DNA from: Geodermatophilus africanus
GTDB taxonomy: Bacteria; Actinomycetota; Actinomycetes; Mycobacteriales; Geodermatophilaceae
NCBI RefSeq assembly: GCF_900107105.1
Contig: NZ_FNOT01000010.1
Coordinates: 1-64,000, forward strand
Direction of reading: 5' to 3'
DNA: 64,000 nucleotides
Position numbers and translations under genes: made by a program. This document shows positions 50,696 through 62,324 of the stretch, one piece after another (positions within the stretch are counted from its first letter, which is position 1; each line of letters starts with the position of its first letter). The notes below the pieces were generated by a model. The model was not told where the DNA came from and did no database searches. It saw only the letters and a program-made list of their open reading frames with translations.

Positions 50696-51007
50696 TCAGG
50701 CGGCCAGCGGGTGGTGGTGGCAGCGGCCACCGGCGGTGGCGCGGGCGCCGCAGGGCGCGCCGGCCTTGGTGCGACCGCCGCTGTCGCCGCAGCGGGCGGG
50801 AGCGGCGACGGCCGGCGCGGCCACCGCGGAGGCCACGACGAGCGGGCGGGAGAAGGGCAGGACGACGGCGTCGTTCTCCTCGGCCGGGGTGGCGGGGAGG
50901 AGAGCGGCGGCCGGGGTCGGGCGGGCGGCCCGGCGGTGCAGGACCGTCGCGGCGGTCGACCCGGCGAGGAAGGCGGCGAGGGCGGTGGCGACGTGGCTGG
51001 CGCGCAT
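50696..51007 (-). CDS. Small secreted-type protein with C-terminal Cys/His motif
   Basis: A 103-aa protein beginning MRASHVATALAAFLAGSTAA, a plausible signal or anchor helix. The C-terminus CGDSGGRTKAGAPCGARATA then GGRCHHHP has the C-x7-K-x-G-x-P-C...C-H-H-H spacing of small putative zinc motifs seen at many protein ends (DUF5763-like). Function unknown. The ATG at 51007 was preferred because upstream residues are low complexity. Confidence 0.6.
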   Translation of the reverse strand: MRASHVATALAAFLAGSTAATVLHRRAARPTPAAALLPATPAEENDAVVLPFSRPLVVASAVAAPAVAAPARCGDSGGRTKAGAPCGARATAGGRCHHHPLAA

Positions 51008-51158
51008 GCCCACGTCATCGGCGGACGACGCGTCCGGTGCGAACCCGCACGTCACACGTGCCCCGCGCGTCGCAGCTCGCTCAGCGGAGCCGTGCATCAC
51101 CCGTTGCACCCCGGGGTAGCGGAGGTGCTCCGAAGCCCCGCGAGAGGGAGGACGAGCG

Positions 51159-51983
51159 ATGACCACCAAGGTCGAGAGGTCGATCCAGGTCGACGTACCG
51201 GTGAACCAGGCCTACAACCAGTGGACCCAGTTCGAGGACTTCCCGCACTTCATGGGCGGGGTCCGGGAGGTCCGCCAGCTCGACGACCGGCGGCTGCACT
51301 GGGTCGCCGAGATCGCCGGCGTCCGGCGGGAGTGGGACGCCTCGATCCTCGAGCAGGAACCCGACCGGAAGGTCGCCTGGGCCGCGACCAGCGGCGCCAC
51401 CAACGCCGGCGCCGTCCGCTTCGAGGCCGCGGGCCCGAGCTCGACGATCGTGTACCTGACCCTGGAGTACGAGCCCGAGGGCGCCGTCGAGCAGATCGGC
51501 GACAAGCTCGGCATCGTGGAGCGGCAGGTCAAGTCGGACCTCGAGCGGTTCAAGGAGCTGATCGAGGACGAGGGCTACGCCACCGGCGCGTGGCGCGGCT
51601 CGATCAACGAGGACCTCGACGTCGGCACGCCCGGCGTCGGGGACGCCGTCGGCTCGCACGGGGACCAAGGCAAGGCCGGGGTCTCCGGGACGGCCGTCGC
51701 CGCCGGTGTCGCGGCCGTGGCCGGCGTCGCGGCGGCGGCCGGCGCGGCCGTGGCCGCGTCGTCGAAGGGGGACGAGGAGACGCCGCAGCCCGAGGGGGGC
51801 GTGCGCCAGCCCCAGGAGGTCACCGTCGTCGAGCAGCCACCGCCGGACGTGGTGCGGGACGACGCGCTGACCCGGGAGTCGGACCCGGCGGGCTACACCG
51901 CGCCGTCGTCCACGGAGGGCGTCGAGCAGGGTGTGCGGGACTCCGGTGACGACCCCATGATCGGCGGCGGCAGCCGCACCTGA
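51159..51983 (+). CDS. SRPBCC/cyclase-dehydrase-type protein with disordered tail
   Basis: A 274-aa protein. Residues 1-150 are an SRPBCC domain (VERSIQVDVPVNQAYNQWTQ, FEDFPHFMGGVREVRQLDD, LHWVAEIAGVRREWDASI), as in actinobacterial cyclase/dehydrase-like stress proteins. An alanine-glycine hydrophobic stretch (AAVAGVAAAAGAAVAA) and an acidic, proline-rich tail follow. An AGGGAGGACGAGCG site precedes the ATG. Two strong hairpins follow the stop, so it is monocistronic. Confidence 0.82.
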   Translation: MTTKVERSIQVDVPVNQAYNQWTQFEDFPHFMGGVREVRQLDDRRLHWVAEIAGVRREWDASILEQEPDRKVAWAATSGATNAGAVRFEAAGPSSTIVYLTLEYEPEGAVEQIGDKLGIVERQVKSDLERFKELIEDEGYATGAWRGSINEDLDVGTPGVGDAVGSHGDQGKAGVSGTAVAAGVAAVAGVAAAAGAAVAASSKGDEETPQPEGGVRQPQEVTVVEQPPPDVVRDDALTRESDPAGYTAPSSTEGVEQGVRDSGDDPMIGGGSRT

Positions 51984-51991
51984 GTGCCGTG

Positions 51992-52070
51992 GTCGGTGGA
52001 GGCGGCAGCGACGCCGCCTCCACCGACCGGCACGTTCACTGCGGGGGCCGCGGGGCGCCGTGCCGGTCGG
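51992..52070 (+). terminator. Two successive terminator hairpins
   Basis: The first: GTCGGTGGAGGCGG (51992-52005) pairs with 52014-52027 over 14 bp. The second: CCGACCGGCACG (52023-52034) pairs with 52059-52070 over 12 bp. The two share bases 52023-52027, so they are alternatives. They lie 8 bp after the SRPBCC gene. Confidence 0.75.
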
Positions 52071-52090
52071 GGGCCTGGCACGCTCACTGC

Positions 52091-53071
52091 GTGACGCGCG
52101 TCGGCGTGGTGCTGGGCGGTGGCGGGGTCGTGGGCCAGGCGTACCACTCGGGCGTGCTGGCGGTGCTCGAGCACGACTTCGGCCTCGACGCACGCACGGT
52201 CGACGTGATCGTGGGGACGTCGGCGGGCTCCATTACCGGCACGCTGCTGCGGCTGGGCGTCTCGGCCGAGGACCTCGCCGCCTGGACGGTGAAGGCCCCG
52301 CTGTCGGACGAGGGCGACGTCCTCCGCCACGTGGCCGGCACCCCCGTCCCCGAGCTCGCGCCGTTCAACCCGCTGCACGTCCTGCGCCGGCCGCTGCGGC
52401 TGCCGGGGCGGCACATGGTGCAGCGTGCGCTGACCCGGCCGTGGCGGTTCCGGCCGTTGGCGGCGGGCATGGCGCTCCTGGCGCCCGGACGGCACGACGT
52501 CGCCGAGCAGTTGGCCGCTCTCCGCGAGCTGGAGGGACCGGGGTGGCCGGAGCCCGACCTGTGGATCTGTGCCGTCCGCCGGCGCGACGGGCGCCGGGTC
52601 GTGTTCGGCCGCCCGGGTGCGCCCGACGTCCCGGTCCACCAGGCGGTCGCGGCGTCCTGTGCCGTGCCCGGGTACTTCGCCCCGGTCGAGATCGGCGGGC
52701 ACCAGTACGTCGACGGCGGGGTGCACTCGCCCACCAACGCCGCGGTCCTCCGCGGTCGGCGTCTGGACCTCGTCGTCGTCATCTCGCCGATGAGCGGTCC
52801 CGCGGGGTGGCTCCCCGACGTCTACGCCGCGTCCCGCCGGCACGCCGCCCGCCTGCTGAGGCACGAGGTGGGGGCGCTGCGGCGGGCGGGTGTCCGGACG
52901 GTCGTCTTCGCCCCCGGCGCGGCCGAGCAGCGGGCCATGGGCAACGACATGATGTCGCGGCACGACCTGGGCGGGGTCATCCAGCAGTCCTTCCTGGCCG
53001 CCGGCGCGTACGCCGCGACCCCGGAGGTCGCCGGCCTCATCCGGGCGGCGGTCGACCGGCGGAGCGGCTGA
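52091..53071 (+). CDS. Patatin-like phospholipase
   Basis: A 326-aa serine lipid acyl hydrolase. The oxyanion-hole glycines GVVLGGGGVVGQAYHSGVL, the nucleophile elbow VGTSAGSITG and the catalytic aspartate in YVDGGVHSPTNAA are all intact, giving a complete Ser-Asp dyad. No signal peptide is seen, so it is probably cytoplasmic. GTG 52091 starts immediately before the conserved strand. The aldo/keto reductase gene follows 89 bp downstream. Confidence 0.92.
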   Translation: MTRVGVVLGGGGVVGQAYHSGVLAVLEHDFGLDARTVDVIVGTSAGSITGTLLRLGVSAEDLAAWTVKAPLSDEGDVLRHVAGTPVPELAPFNPLHVLRRPLRLPGRHMVQRALTRPWRFRPLAAGMALLAPGRHDVAEQLAALRELEGPGWPEPDLWICAVRRRDGRRVVFGRPGAPDVPVHQAVAASCAVPGYFAPVEIGGHQYVDGGVHSPTNAAVLRGRRLDLVVVISPMSGPAGWLPDVYAASRRHAARLLRHEVGALRRAGVRTVVFAPGAAEQRAMGNDMMSRHDLGGVIQQSFLAAGAYAATPEVAGLIRAAVDRRSG

Positions 53072-53160
53072 CCGCCACCGCCGGCGTCCCGACGTCGAGT
53101 GGTGGTCACCCGGGTGCTGCGGCAACGTCCCGTGGGACCCCGAGGGACAGGAGCACCGTC

Positions 53161-54192
53161 GTGGAGTACCGCACGCTCGGCCGCAGCGGCTGCTCGGTCT
53201 CCGCCCTGGCCCTCGGCACGATGACCTTCGGCGCCGAGACCGACGAGGCGGGCGCGCACGAGCAGCTCGACCTGTTCGTCGAGGCCGGCGGGACGCTGGT
53301 CGACCTCGCCGACGTCTACTCCGCCGGTGCCGCCGAGGAGATCACCGGGCGCTGGCTGGCCGACCGCCCGGCCGAGGTCCGCGACCGCGTCGTCCTCGCC
53401 ACCAAGGGCCGCTTCCCGATGGGCGCGGACCCCAACGCCCTCGGCACGTCCCGCCGCCACCTGCGGCGCGCCCTCGACGACTCGCTGCGTCGGCTGGGCG
53501 TCGACCACGTCGACCTCTACCAACTGCACGCCTGGGACCCGCTGACCCCGCTCGAGGAGACGCTGCGCTTCCTGGACGACGCCGTCTCGGCGGGCAAGAT
53601 CGGCTACCCGGGCCTGTCCAACTTCACCGCATGGCAGGTGCAGCAGGCCGTCGACCTCGCCGAGCACCGGCACCTCGCCGTCCCGGTGACGCTGCAGCCG
53701 AGCTACAGCCTGCTGGTGCGGGACGTCGAGTTCGAGATCGTCCCCGCCTGCCTGCACAACGGCCTCGGCGTGCTGCCGTGGGGCCCGCTCGGCGGCGGCT
53801 GGCTGTCGGGCAAGTACACCCGCGACCGGCGGCCCGAGGGCGCGACCCGGCTGGGGGAGGACCCCGGCCGCGGCATGGAGGCCTACGACCGGGTGGGCTC
53901 CCGGCAGCGCACCTGGGAGGTGCTGGAGGTCGTCCAGGACGTCGCCGAGGCCCGCGGGGTCTCGATGCCGCAGGTCGCGCTCGCCTGGCTGGTCGACCGG
54001 CCGGCCGTCACCTCGGTCGTCCTCGGTGCCCGCACCACCGACCAGCTACGCGACGACCTGGGCGTCGTCGACGTGACGCTGGACCCGGAGGACCGCGCCC
54101 GGCTGGACGCCGTCAGCGACCCCGGCCGCGCCGACTACCCGTACGGGGACGTCGGCGCCGAGCAGCGCAGCCGCACCCCCGCCGGCGCCTGA
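53161..54192 (+). CDS. Aldo/keto reductase
   Basis: A 343-aa NADPH-dependent oxidoreductase with a TIM barrel. The catalytic tetrad is visible: Asp and Tyr in LVDLADVYSAGAAEE, Lys in VVLATKGRF, His in DLYQLHAWDP. The cofactor-binding C-terminal part VTSVVLGARTTDQLRDDLG is typical. Start GTG 53161 behind an AGGGACAGGAG site. It converges with the dienelactone-hydrolase-like gene, with only one base between the stops. Confidence 0.93.
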   Translation: MEYRTLGRSGCSVSALALGTMTFGAETDEAGAHEQLDLFVEAGGTLVDLADVYSAGAAEEITGRWLADRPAEVRDRVVLATKGRFPMGADPNALGTSRRHLRRALDDSLRRLGVDHVDLYQLHAWDPLTPLEETLRFLDDAVSAGKIGYPGLSNFTAWQVQQAVDLAEHRHLAVPVTLQPSYSLLVRDVEFEIVPACLHNGLGVLPWGPLGGGWLSGKYTRDRRPEGATRLGEDPGRGMEAYDRVGSRQRTWEVLEVVQDVAEARGVSMPQVALAWLVDRPAVTSVVLGARTTDQLRDDLGVVDVTLDPEDRARLDAVSDPGRADYPYGDVGAEQRSRTPAGA

Positions 54193-54193
54193 C

Positions 54194-54817
54194 CTACGGG
54201 GCCGGCCGCAGCCGGGCGAGGACCCGGTCGCGCGCCAGCCCGGCGGCGGTCGCGTCGAAGCCGGGGGAGTCCCGCTCGGCGAACCAGTGCCGTACCCCCT
54301 CGTATCGGTGGACGACGACCTCCGCCCCGGCGTCCCGGAAGCCCGACGACACCTCCGCGAGCTCCTCCTCGGGAAACCACGGGTCGCCCGGCGCGGCGTG
54401 CAGCTCCACCCGCCGGGTGCGGACGTCCCCGGCCGGCGGCCGGCCGCCGTAGAAGAGCACCAGCTCGTCGGGTGCCGCCTCGCCCCGGCCGGCCAGCGGG
54501 CAGGCGAGGAACGCGCCCAGCGAGAAGCCCATCGCCGCCCACGGGACGCCGTCGGCCGCGAGGGTGTCCGCGCACGCGGCCACGAGTTCGGCGGTGGCCG
54601 GGTCGGCCAGGGCGGCGTCGGCGCGGGCCTCGGCCTCCGCCTCGGTGGCCGGGAGCGCGCCGTCGAACAGGTCGGGTACCAGCACCCGCCGCCCGGCGGC
54701 GACCAGGTGGTCGGCCCACTCGCGCACCGCCGGGGTCACGCCCCACCACGGGTGCAGCAGCAGGAGGCCGGGCGCGTCGGCGGGGCCGGCGGCGAGGACG
54801 CGGTCGCTCGTGGACAC
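54194..54817 (-). CDS. Dienelactone-hydrolase-like alpha/beta hydrolase
   Basis: A 207-aa protein. LLLLHPWWGVTPAVREWADH is the family's N-terminal signature. The nucleophile elbow reads MGFSLGAF, with serine rather than the cysteine of classical dienelactone hydrolase; Asp is in PGDPWFPEE and His in GVRHWFAER. It is therefore likely an ordinary serine hydrolase. GTG 54817 is the best start. Confidence 0.85.
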   Translation of the reverse strand: MSTSDRVLAAGPADAPGLLLLHPWWGVTPAVREWADHLVAAGRRVLVPDLFDGALPATEAEAEARADAALADPATAELVAACADTLAADGVPWAAMGFSLGAFLACPLAGRGEAAPDELVLFYGGRPPAGDVRTRRVELHAAPGDPWFPEEELAEVSSGFRDAGAEVVVHRYEGVRHWFAERDSPGFDATAAGLARDRVLARLRPAP

Positions 54818-54945
54818 CGCTGCACCGTAGCCGCGGAGGCCGACACCCGGAGCCCGCACCCGGGACCACCCGGACCCGGGGAACGGGGGACCGATCCGGG
54901 CGTTCCCCGGTTCCCGCGCCGCCCGGGCGGGGCCAGGCTCGTGCC

Positions 54946-55263
54946 ATGACAACTCCCTCCCCGCTCCCCGTCCCCACCCGGCCCGCACTGCGCCGCAGCG
55001 GCAGTGACCGCTGGCTCGGCGGCGTCTGCGGCGGCCTCGCCGAGTACAGCGGCATCGACGCCGTCCTCTGGCGGGTCGGCATGGTCGGCCTCACCGTGAC
55101 CGGTGGCGCCGGCGTCGTCGTCTACCTGCTGCTGTGGGTAATGCTGCCGTCGGCGCCGCTGCCCGCCGACCGCTCACCGTCGATCGTCGACGGGTACGTC
55201 GACCGGCTGCACACCGCGGTCGCCGGCGCCCGGACCGGCCCCGCGCCGACCGACCGTGGCTGA
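54946..55263 (+). CDS. PspC-domain membrane protein
   Basis: A 105-aa protein with a complete PspC domain: LRRSGSDRWLGGVCGGLAEY, then GIDAVLWRVGMVGLTVTGGA and GVVVYLLLWVMLPSAP, one long hydrophobic helix. PspC proteins take part in membrane stress responses. The ATG at 54946 begins just before the domain. It may share an operon with the LURP-one-like gene downstream. Confidence 0.85.
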   Translation: MTTPSPLPVPTRPALRRSGSDRWLGGVCGGLAEYSGIDAVLWRVGMVGLTVTGGAGVVVYLLLWVMLPSAPLPADRSPSIVDGYVDRLHTAVAGARTGPAPTDRG

Positions 55264-55354
55264 GCGTCCCGGCGTCGTCGAACGGCGACGACGGCGTCGG
55301 ATGGGCCACGATGACGCCCGTCCACACTCTGCCGACCCGTACGGGAGACCCGAC

Positions 55355-55978
55355 GTGACCGTTCCGACCGGACCGCAGCAGCCGCCCGCCCCGATGGTCG
55401 TGCCGGCCTTCTTCATCAGGCAGCGGATCACGCTGATGGTCAACCGCTACGAGGTCGTCGGGATGAACCCCGACGGCTCCGAGGGGCCGCTGCTCGCCTT
55501 CGCGGAGCAGAAGCGCATGAAGCTCAAGGAGGAGGTCGTCTTCTACGCCGACACCTCGAAGAGCCGCCCGGTCTTCCGGTTCAAGGCGCGGCAGCGGCTC
55601 GACGTCGCGGCCGAGCACGACGTCTTCGACGAGTACGGCAACCCGCTCGGGTACTTCCGCAAGCAGTTCGGCGCCAGCCTGCTGCGCTCGACGTGGGACC
55701 TGTCGACCCCGACGCTCAACGCCGTCGGTCGGGAGCGGCGCCAGTCGATCGCCATCCTGCGCCGGGTCTGGGACTTCATCCCCTACATCGGGGACGTCTG
55801 GGTGCCGTTCGTCTTCCACTTCGACTTCGTGGACACCGCGACCGGCGCCCCGGTGATGACCAGCGAGCGGCAGAAGGCCATCCGGGACCGCTACACCGTC
55901 ACCGTGGCCGACCCCCGCCTGGACTTCCGCGTCGCGGCCGCCATGGCCGTCGCCCTCGACGCGCTGCAGAGCCGCTAG
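55355..55978 (+). CDS. LURP-one/scramblase-like protein
   Basis: About 207 aa with a beta-barrel pattern like LURP-one-related and phospholipid-scramblase folds: FFIRQRITLMVNRYEVVGMN at the start, LLAFAEQKRMKLKEEVVFY, VFDEYGNPLGYFRKQFG and a final FRVAAAMAVALDAL helix. The start is uncertain: GTG 55355 (MTVPTG) is favoured, but ATG 55301 or an earlier start overlapping PspC is possible. Confidence 0.72.
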   Translation: MTVPTGPQQPPAPMVVPAFFIRQRITLMVNRYEVVGMNPDGSEGPLLAFAEQKRMKLKEEVVFYADTSKSRPVFRFKARQRLDVAAEHDVFDEYGNPLGYFRKQFGASLLRSTWDLSTPTLNAVGRERRQSIAILRRVWDFIPYIGDVWVPFVFHFDFVDTATGAPVMTSERQKAIRDRYTVTVADPRLDFRVAAAMAVALDALQSR

Positions 55979-56170
55979 TCGAGGGCGCCCTCGTGGACGA
56001 CCTCCAGCGCCGCCTGCAGGTCCTCCGACTGCCGGCTCGCGCTGTCGAGGTCGCGTCACAGCCGGTCGCGCTCGGCGCCGTGGGCCCCGTGTCCCGCGGA
56101 GCAGCGGGCACCCGTGACCGGCCCGGGCTACGGCAACACCTCGTCGAGCCGGGCCTGCAGGAGGGCCCCG
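55976..56170 (-). pseudogene. Gene remnant
   Basis: On the minus strand, HFSPGALLQARLDEVLP is followed by a stop and, after another in-frame stop, RDLDSASRQSEDLQAALEVV then HEGALD and TAG. The two pieces look like parts of one helical protein broken by stops. Family not recognised. The rest of the gap up to 56274 shows nothing. Confidence 0.35.
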
Positions 56171-56274
56171 GGCGAGAAGTGCCGGGCTCCGCATGCGCGC
56201 AGTGTGGCAGGACGGACGCGCTGTCACGGTCCCCCTCCGCGGGGTGAGGCAGGCCCGGTGCTCGCCGTCGTGGG

Positions 56275-58590
56275 GTGAAGGCCCGCCGCCGGGTGGCCGA
56301 TGCTGTCCCCGTGGTCGGACTCCTCGCGCGTGCCCGGCGCGGTCGCACCCGGCAGCCGGCCGATCGGCCGCTGCGGGTCGTCCGGGGCTGCGCGGCCGTC
56401 CTGGCATCGGCCTACGTGCTGTCCGTGGCCGCTCACGGGCTGGGCGCCGACGGCCTCCTGGCCACCCTCGCCGTCGGTGGCAAGTGGCTGTTCCTCGTCG
56501 GGCTGACCGCACTCCTGGTGACGCGGGCCGCCACCGTGCGGGAGGACCGCTGTGCCTGGCTGCTGTTCGCCGCCGCCGTGGGCTCCTACACCGTGGGCTC
56601 GCTGGGCTACGCCATCGCCGACGCCTCGCCGGGGCCGATCGTCCGCCCCGCCTGGTTCGACGTGGCCTTCGTCGGCTTCCACCCGCTGGCCTCCGCCGCG
56701 CTGTTCCGCATGCTGCGCGCGCGGGTCAGGCGGCTGACGTCGAGCATGTGGCTCGACGCCTTCGTCACCGGCCTGACCGCGGCGGCCTTCGCGGCGGCGT
56801 TCGCGTTCGGCGCCTACCTCGACCTGGCGGTGCGCGGCGCCGTGCTCGTCGTCGCCTACCCGGTCGCCGACCTCCTGCTGCTGGTGCTCATCGCCGGCGC
56901 TCTCGTCGTCATCGGCCGCGGTGCCGGTGCCGCCTGGTGGTGGCTCACCGCCGGGACGGCGATGTTCGTGGTCACCGACACCGGCTACGCCTACCAGGTC
57001 GCGCACGGCACCTACGTCGTCGGCGGTCCGCTCGACATCGGCTGGGGCCTGGCGTTCCTCTGCTACGGCCTGGCCGCCTGCCAGGTGCCCCGGCAGCGCA
57101 CCTCCGACCCGCTGCGGGGCGTCCGAGCGCTCGTCATCCCGGGGCTGTGCGCCATCGGCGCGCTGGTCCTGCTGCTGCAGGGCTACCTCCAGGAGGGCGA
57201 CCCGGTGGCCGGCGGGCTGGCCTTCGGCGCGGTGGTGGCCGCCCTCGCCCGCACCGCGCTGACCTTCCGCGAGGTCCGCGCCCTGGCCGACAGTCGGCAG
57301 CAGGCGCGCACCGACGAGCTGACCGGCCTGCCCAACCGCCGCCAGGTGTTCGAGACCCTCTCCGTCGCGGACGCGCGGATGGCGACGGGCGGCGGCACCG
57401 CGGTCCTCGTGCTCGACCTCGACCGGTTCAAGGAGATCAACGACTCCCTCGGCCACGGCGTCGGCGACGCGCTGCTGCGCGAGGTCGGGCCGCGGCTGGC
57501 CGGCCACCTGCGCTCCGGTGACCTGCTGGCCCGGCTCGGCGGTGACGAGTTCGTCGTCCTGGCCAGCGGGCTGGGAGAGGACGGCGCGCTCGCGCTGGCC
57601 CGCCGGCTCTGCGCCACGCTCGAGCGGCCGTTCCAGCTCGCCGGCATGTCCCTGAGCGTGGAGGCCAGCGTGGGCATCGCCCTGGGCCCGAGGCACTCCT
57701 GCCACGCCCAGGAGCTGCTGCAGATGGCCGACCTGGCCATGTACGCGGCCAAGGCCGGCCGCAGAGGCCCGGTCGTCTACGACGAGCAGCGGCACGGCTC
57801 CGGCCGGCACCGCCTCGAGGCCGTCGCCCAGCTGCGGCGGGCCATCGACGAGGGCGAGCTGACGCTGCACTACCAGCCGAAACTGAGGGTGGCGACCGGC
57901 CGGGTGGAGGGGGTGGAGGCGCTGGTGCGCTGGCAGCACCCCGAGCGCGGGTTGCTGTTCCCCGACGCCTTCATCGAGCTGGCCGAGTCCGCCGGGCTCA
58001 TGGCGGCCCTGACCAGCCGGGTGCTCGACACCGCGCTGGCCCAGCGGCGCGAGTGGTCCGACCGCGGTCTCGAGCTGGTGGTCTCGGTCAACGTGAGCCC
58101 GTCGAACCTGGTCGACGAGCGGTTCCCCGACGAGGCGGCCGGGCTGCTCGCGCGGCACGGCGTGCCCGCGACCGCGCTGGTCCTCGAGGTGACCGAGAGC
58201 CTGCTGATGGAGGACCGGGAGCGCGCCGTCCGCGTGCTCGCCGGCCTGCGCGAGGCCGGCGTGGGCGTCTCCATCGACGACTACGGCACCGGCTACTCCA
58301 GCCTCGCCTACCTCGCGACGCTGCCGGTGACCGAACTGAAGCTCGACCGCACCTTCGTCCGCACGATGACCGGCAGCGCCCGGTCGGCGGCGATCGTCAC
58401 CTCGACCCTGCAACTCGCGCACGCGCTCGGCCTGGTGTTCGTCGCCGAGGGCGCCGAGGACCCGGTGACCGTCGAGGCCCTGGCCGCCCTGGGCTGCGAC
58501 GTGGTCCAGGGGTACCAGCTGAGCCCGCCCCTGCCGCCCGAACAGCTGGAGCGGTGGCTCGGGACCCGGGCCACCGCCTCCGTCGGCTGA
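56275..58590 (+). CDS. Membrane GGDEF-EAL cyclic-di-GMP enzyme
   Basis: A 771-aa protein. About nine hydrophobic segments occupy residues ~30-330. The GGDEF domain (DELTGLPNRRQVFETL, then RLGGDEFVVLASG near residue 421) has an intact active site and should make c-di-GMP. The EAL domain (GVEALVRWQHPERG, LVLEVTESLLMEDRE, ISIDDYGTGYSSLAYL) keeps the main metal-binding residues and should degrade it. Which activity dominates is not evident. Start GTG 56275. A strong bidirectional terminator follows. Confidence 0.92.
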   Translation: MKARRRVADAVPVVGLLARARRGRTRQPADRPLRVVRGCAAVLASAYVLSVAAHGLGADGLLATLAVGGKWLFLVGLTALLVTRAATVREDRCAWLLFAAAVGSYTVGSLGYAIADASPGPIVRPAWFDVAFVGFHPLASAALFRMLRARVRRLTSSMWLDAFVTGLTAAAFAAAFAFGAYLDLAVRGAVLVVAYPVADLLLLVLIAGALVVIGRGAGAAWWWLTAGTAMFVVTDTGYAYQVAHGTYVVGGPLDIGWGLAFLCYGLAACQVPRQRTSDPLRGVRALVIPGLCAIGALVLLLQGYLQEGDPVAGGLAFGAVVAALARTALTFREVRALADSRQQARTDELTGLPNRRQVFETLSVADARMATGGGTAVLVLDLDRFKEINDSLGHGVGDALLREVGPRLAGHLRSGDLLARLGGDEFVVLASGLGEDGALALARRLCATLERPFQLAGMSLSVEASVGIALGPRHSCHAQELLQMADLAMYAAKAGRRGPVVYDEQRHGSGRHRLEAVAQLRRAIDEGELTLHYQPKLRVATGRVEGVEALVRWQHPERGLLFPDAFIELAESAGLMAALTSRVLDTALAQRREWSDRGLELVVSVNVSPSNLVDERFPDEAAGLLARHGVPATALVLEVTESLLMEDRERAVRVLAGLREAGVGVSIDDYGTGYSSLAYLATLPVTELKLDRTFVRTMTGSARSAAIVTSTLQLAHALGLVFVAEGAEDPVTVEALAALGCDVVQGYQLSPPLPPEQLERWLGTRATASVG

Positions 58591-58618
58591 GCGCTCGGCC
58601 GGCCGGCCCCGGACGCGC

Positions 58619-58657
58619 CGGAGGGTGGGGACCCGGTGCCCGGGGCCCCACCCTCCG
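58619..58657. terminator. Bidirectional terminator
   Basis: CGGAGGGTGGGG (58619-58630) pairs perfectly with CCCCACCCTCCG (58646-58657). It sits between the convergent GGDEF-EAL gene and sdhB, directly against the sdhB stop. Confidence 0.85.
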
Positions 58658-59493
58658 TCAGCTCTTCGGCCGCGCCCCGGCGCGCAGGGCGCCGAGCAGG
58701 TCGTGGTTGAGCCGGGAGATGTTCTCCATGGAGATGCCCTTGGGGCAGGCCGCCGAGCACTCGCCGATGTTGGTGCAGCCGCCGAAGCCCTCGCGGTCCT
58801 GCTGGGCGACCATGTTGATCACCCGCTCGTTGCGCTCGGGCTGGCCCTGCGGCATGAGGCCCAGGTGGCTGACCTTGGCCGCGGTGAACAGCATCGAGGA
58901 GGCGTTCGGGCAGGCCGCCACACAGGCGCCGCAGCCGATGCAGGTGGCCGCGTCGAAGGCCGCGTCGGAGTCCTTCTTCGGCACCAGGATCGAGTGGGCC
59001 TCCGGCGCGGTGCCGGTGGGGGCGCTAATGTAACCGCCGGACTGGATGATCCGGTCCAGCGCGCCACGGTCGACCGACAGGTCCTTGATCACCGGGAACG
59101 CCGTCGCGCGCCACGGCTCGATGTCGATCGTGTCGCCGTCCTTGAACTTGCGCATGTGCAGCTGGCAGGTGGTGGTGGGACCACCCGAGGTGCCGCGGCC
59201 GTGCGCCGTACCGTTGATCATCAGGCCGCAGCTGCCGCAGATCCCCTCGCGGCAGTCGTGGTCGAAGACCACCGGGTCGTCGCCGGCGAGGATCAACTTC
59301 TCGTTCAGGACGTCGAGCATCTCCAGGAACGACATGTCCGGGGAGATGTCCTCGACCTGGTAGGTCACCATGCGGCCCTTGTCGGCCGGGCCCTTCTGCC
59401 GCCAGATCCGCAGCGTCAGGGTCATGCCGTGCGGGGCCATGGCCGGGTCGGTCGCCGTGCCGGACGCGAAGGTCGCGCCCTCACGTGTCGCTG

Positions 59494-59497
<4 letters not shown>
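58658..59497 (-). CDS. sdhB: Succinate dehydrogenase iron-sulfur subunit
   Basis: A 279-aa protein that passes electrons from SdhA to the quinone site. The [2Fe-2S] ligands are in [13 protein letters not shown] and TTTCQLH. The later clusters are in [15 protein letters not shown] and [17 protein letters not shown]. The N-terminal ~25 residues before [12 protein letters not shown] are unconserved, so a later start is possible. GTG 59497 overlaps the sdhA stop (GTGA), indicating coupling. Confidence 0.95.
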
Positions 59498-61440
<1,943 letters not shown>

Positions 61441-61453
61441 CGCGTTGAGCTCC

Positions 61454-62158
61454 TTAGCCGACGAGCCCGAACAGGACGCTGAACGGGACGAGCAGGAAGC
61501 CGCCGATCAGCACCACGGAGAAGACCAGGGCGAAGAGGTTGACCGTCCGCTCCCGGCGCTTGTTGCTCTGCCCGAGGGTCTGCGTGGCACTCCAGATGCC
61601 GTGCCGCAGGTGCATGCCGAGCAGGACGAGGGCGATCACGTAGACCGCGGTGATGAGCGGGTTGGAGAACCCGGCGACCAGGCGGTCGTAGGGCGTGGTG
61701 CCGGGGCCCTCCGGGTTCGCCACGCCCATCGTGAGGTCGAGGATGTGGTAGACGACGAACAGGCCCACGATCACGCCGCCCCAGCGCATGGTCCGCGAGG
61801 CGTAGCTCTGGGCCACCGCCTTCTTGGTGACGTAGCCGTTCGGCCGCGCCCGCTTGGCCTGCCGCCACAGCGAGATCGCCGCCCAGATGTGGGCGATCAC
61901 GGCGGCCAGCAGCACGATGCGGATGATCGTGAGGGTCGTCTGCGCGGGCACGGCCGGCTCACCGATCGTGCGGATCCAGTGGGAGTAGTCGTTGAACGAC
62001 TCGCGGCCCGCGAAGACCTTGAGGTTCCCGATCATGTGCGCGATCAGGTAGAGCACCAAGATGATGCCGCTGACCGCCATGACCGCCTTCTTGGCGACCG
62101 AGTTGGTCTTGGCGGCCTTGGGGGTTCTGCGCTGTCCCGGTTGCGTCACGGTCACCAC
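61454..62158 (-). CDS. sdhC: Succinate dehydrogenase cytochrome b subunit
   Basis: A 234-aa membrane anchor with five hydrophobic helices ([74 protein letters not shown] and a last one). Histidines in these helices are suitable haem ligands for the B-type, two-haem enzyme. It starts the operon at GTG 62158. The promoter must lie in the 166 bp before the divergent sulfite-oxidase-like gene. Confidence 0.93.
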   Translation of the reverse strand: MVTVTQPGQRRTPKAAKTNSVAKKAVMAVSGIILVLYLIAHMIGNLKVFAGRESFNDYSHWIRTIGEPAVPAQTTLTIIRIVLLAAVIAHIWAAISLWRQAKRARPNGYVTKKAVAQSYASRTMRWGGVIVGLFVVYHILDLTMGVANPEGPGTTPYDRLVAGFSNPLITAVYVIALVLLGMHLRHGIWSATQTLGQSNKRRERTVNLFALVFSVVLIGGFLLVPFSVLFGLVG

Positions 62159-62324
62159 GAGGGCAAAGGTAGGCCTCCCGCTGGCTGGCGACCATGTGAA
62201 CGCGTGGTGACTCAGCTCTCGTAAGGGTGCCCTTACCGGCTCGGGCGGTTAGGGTGCGCGCCCGCGGGGCGGCGGGACTTCGGCCGCGGGGTTCGCGGGC
62301 ACCCCCGCGGGGGAGGGACACGAC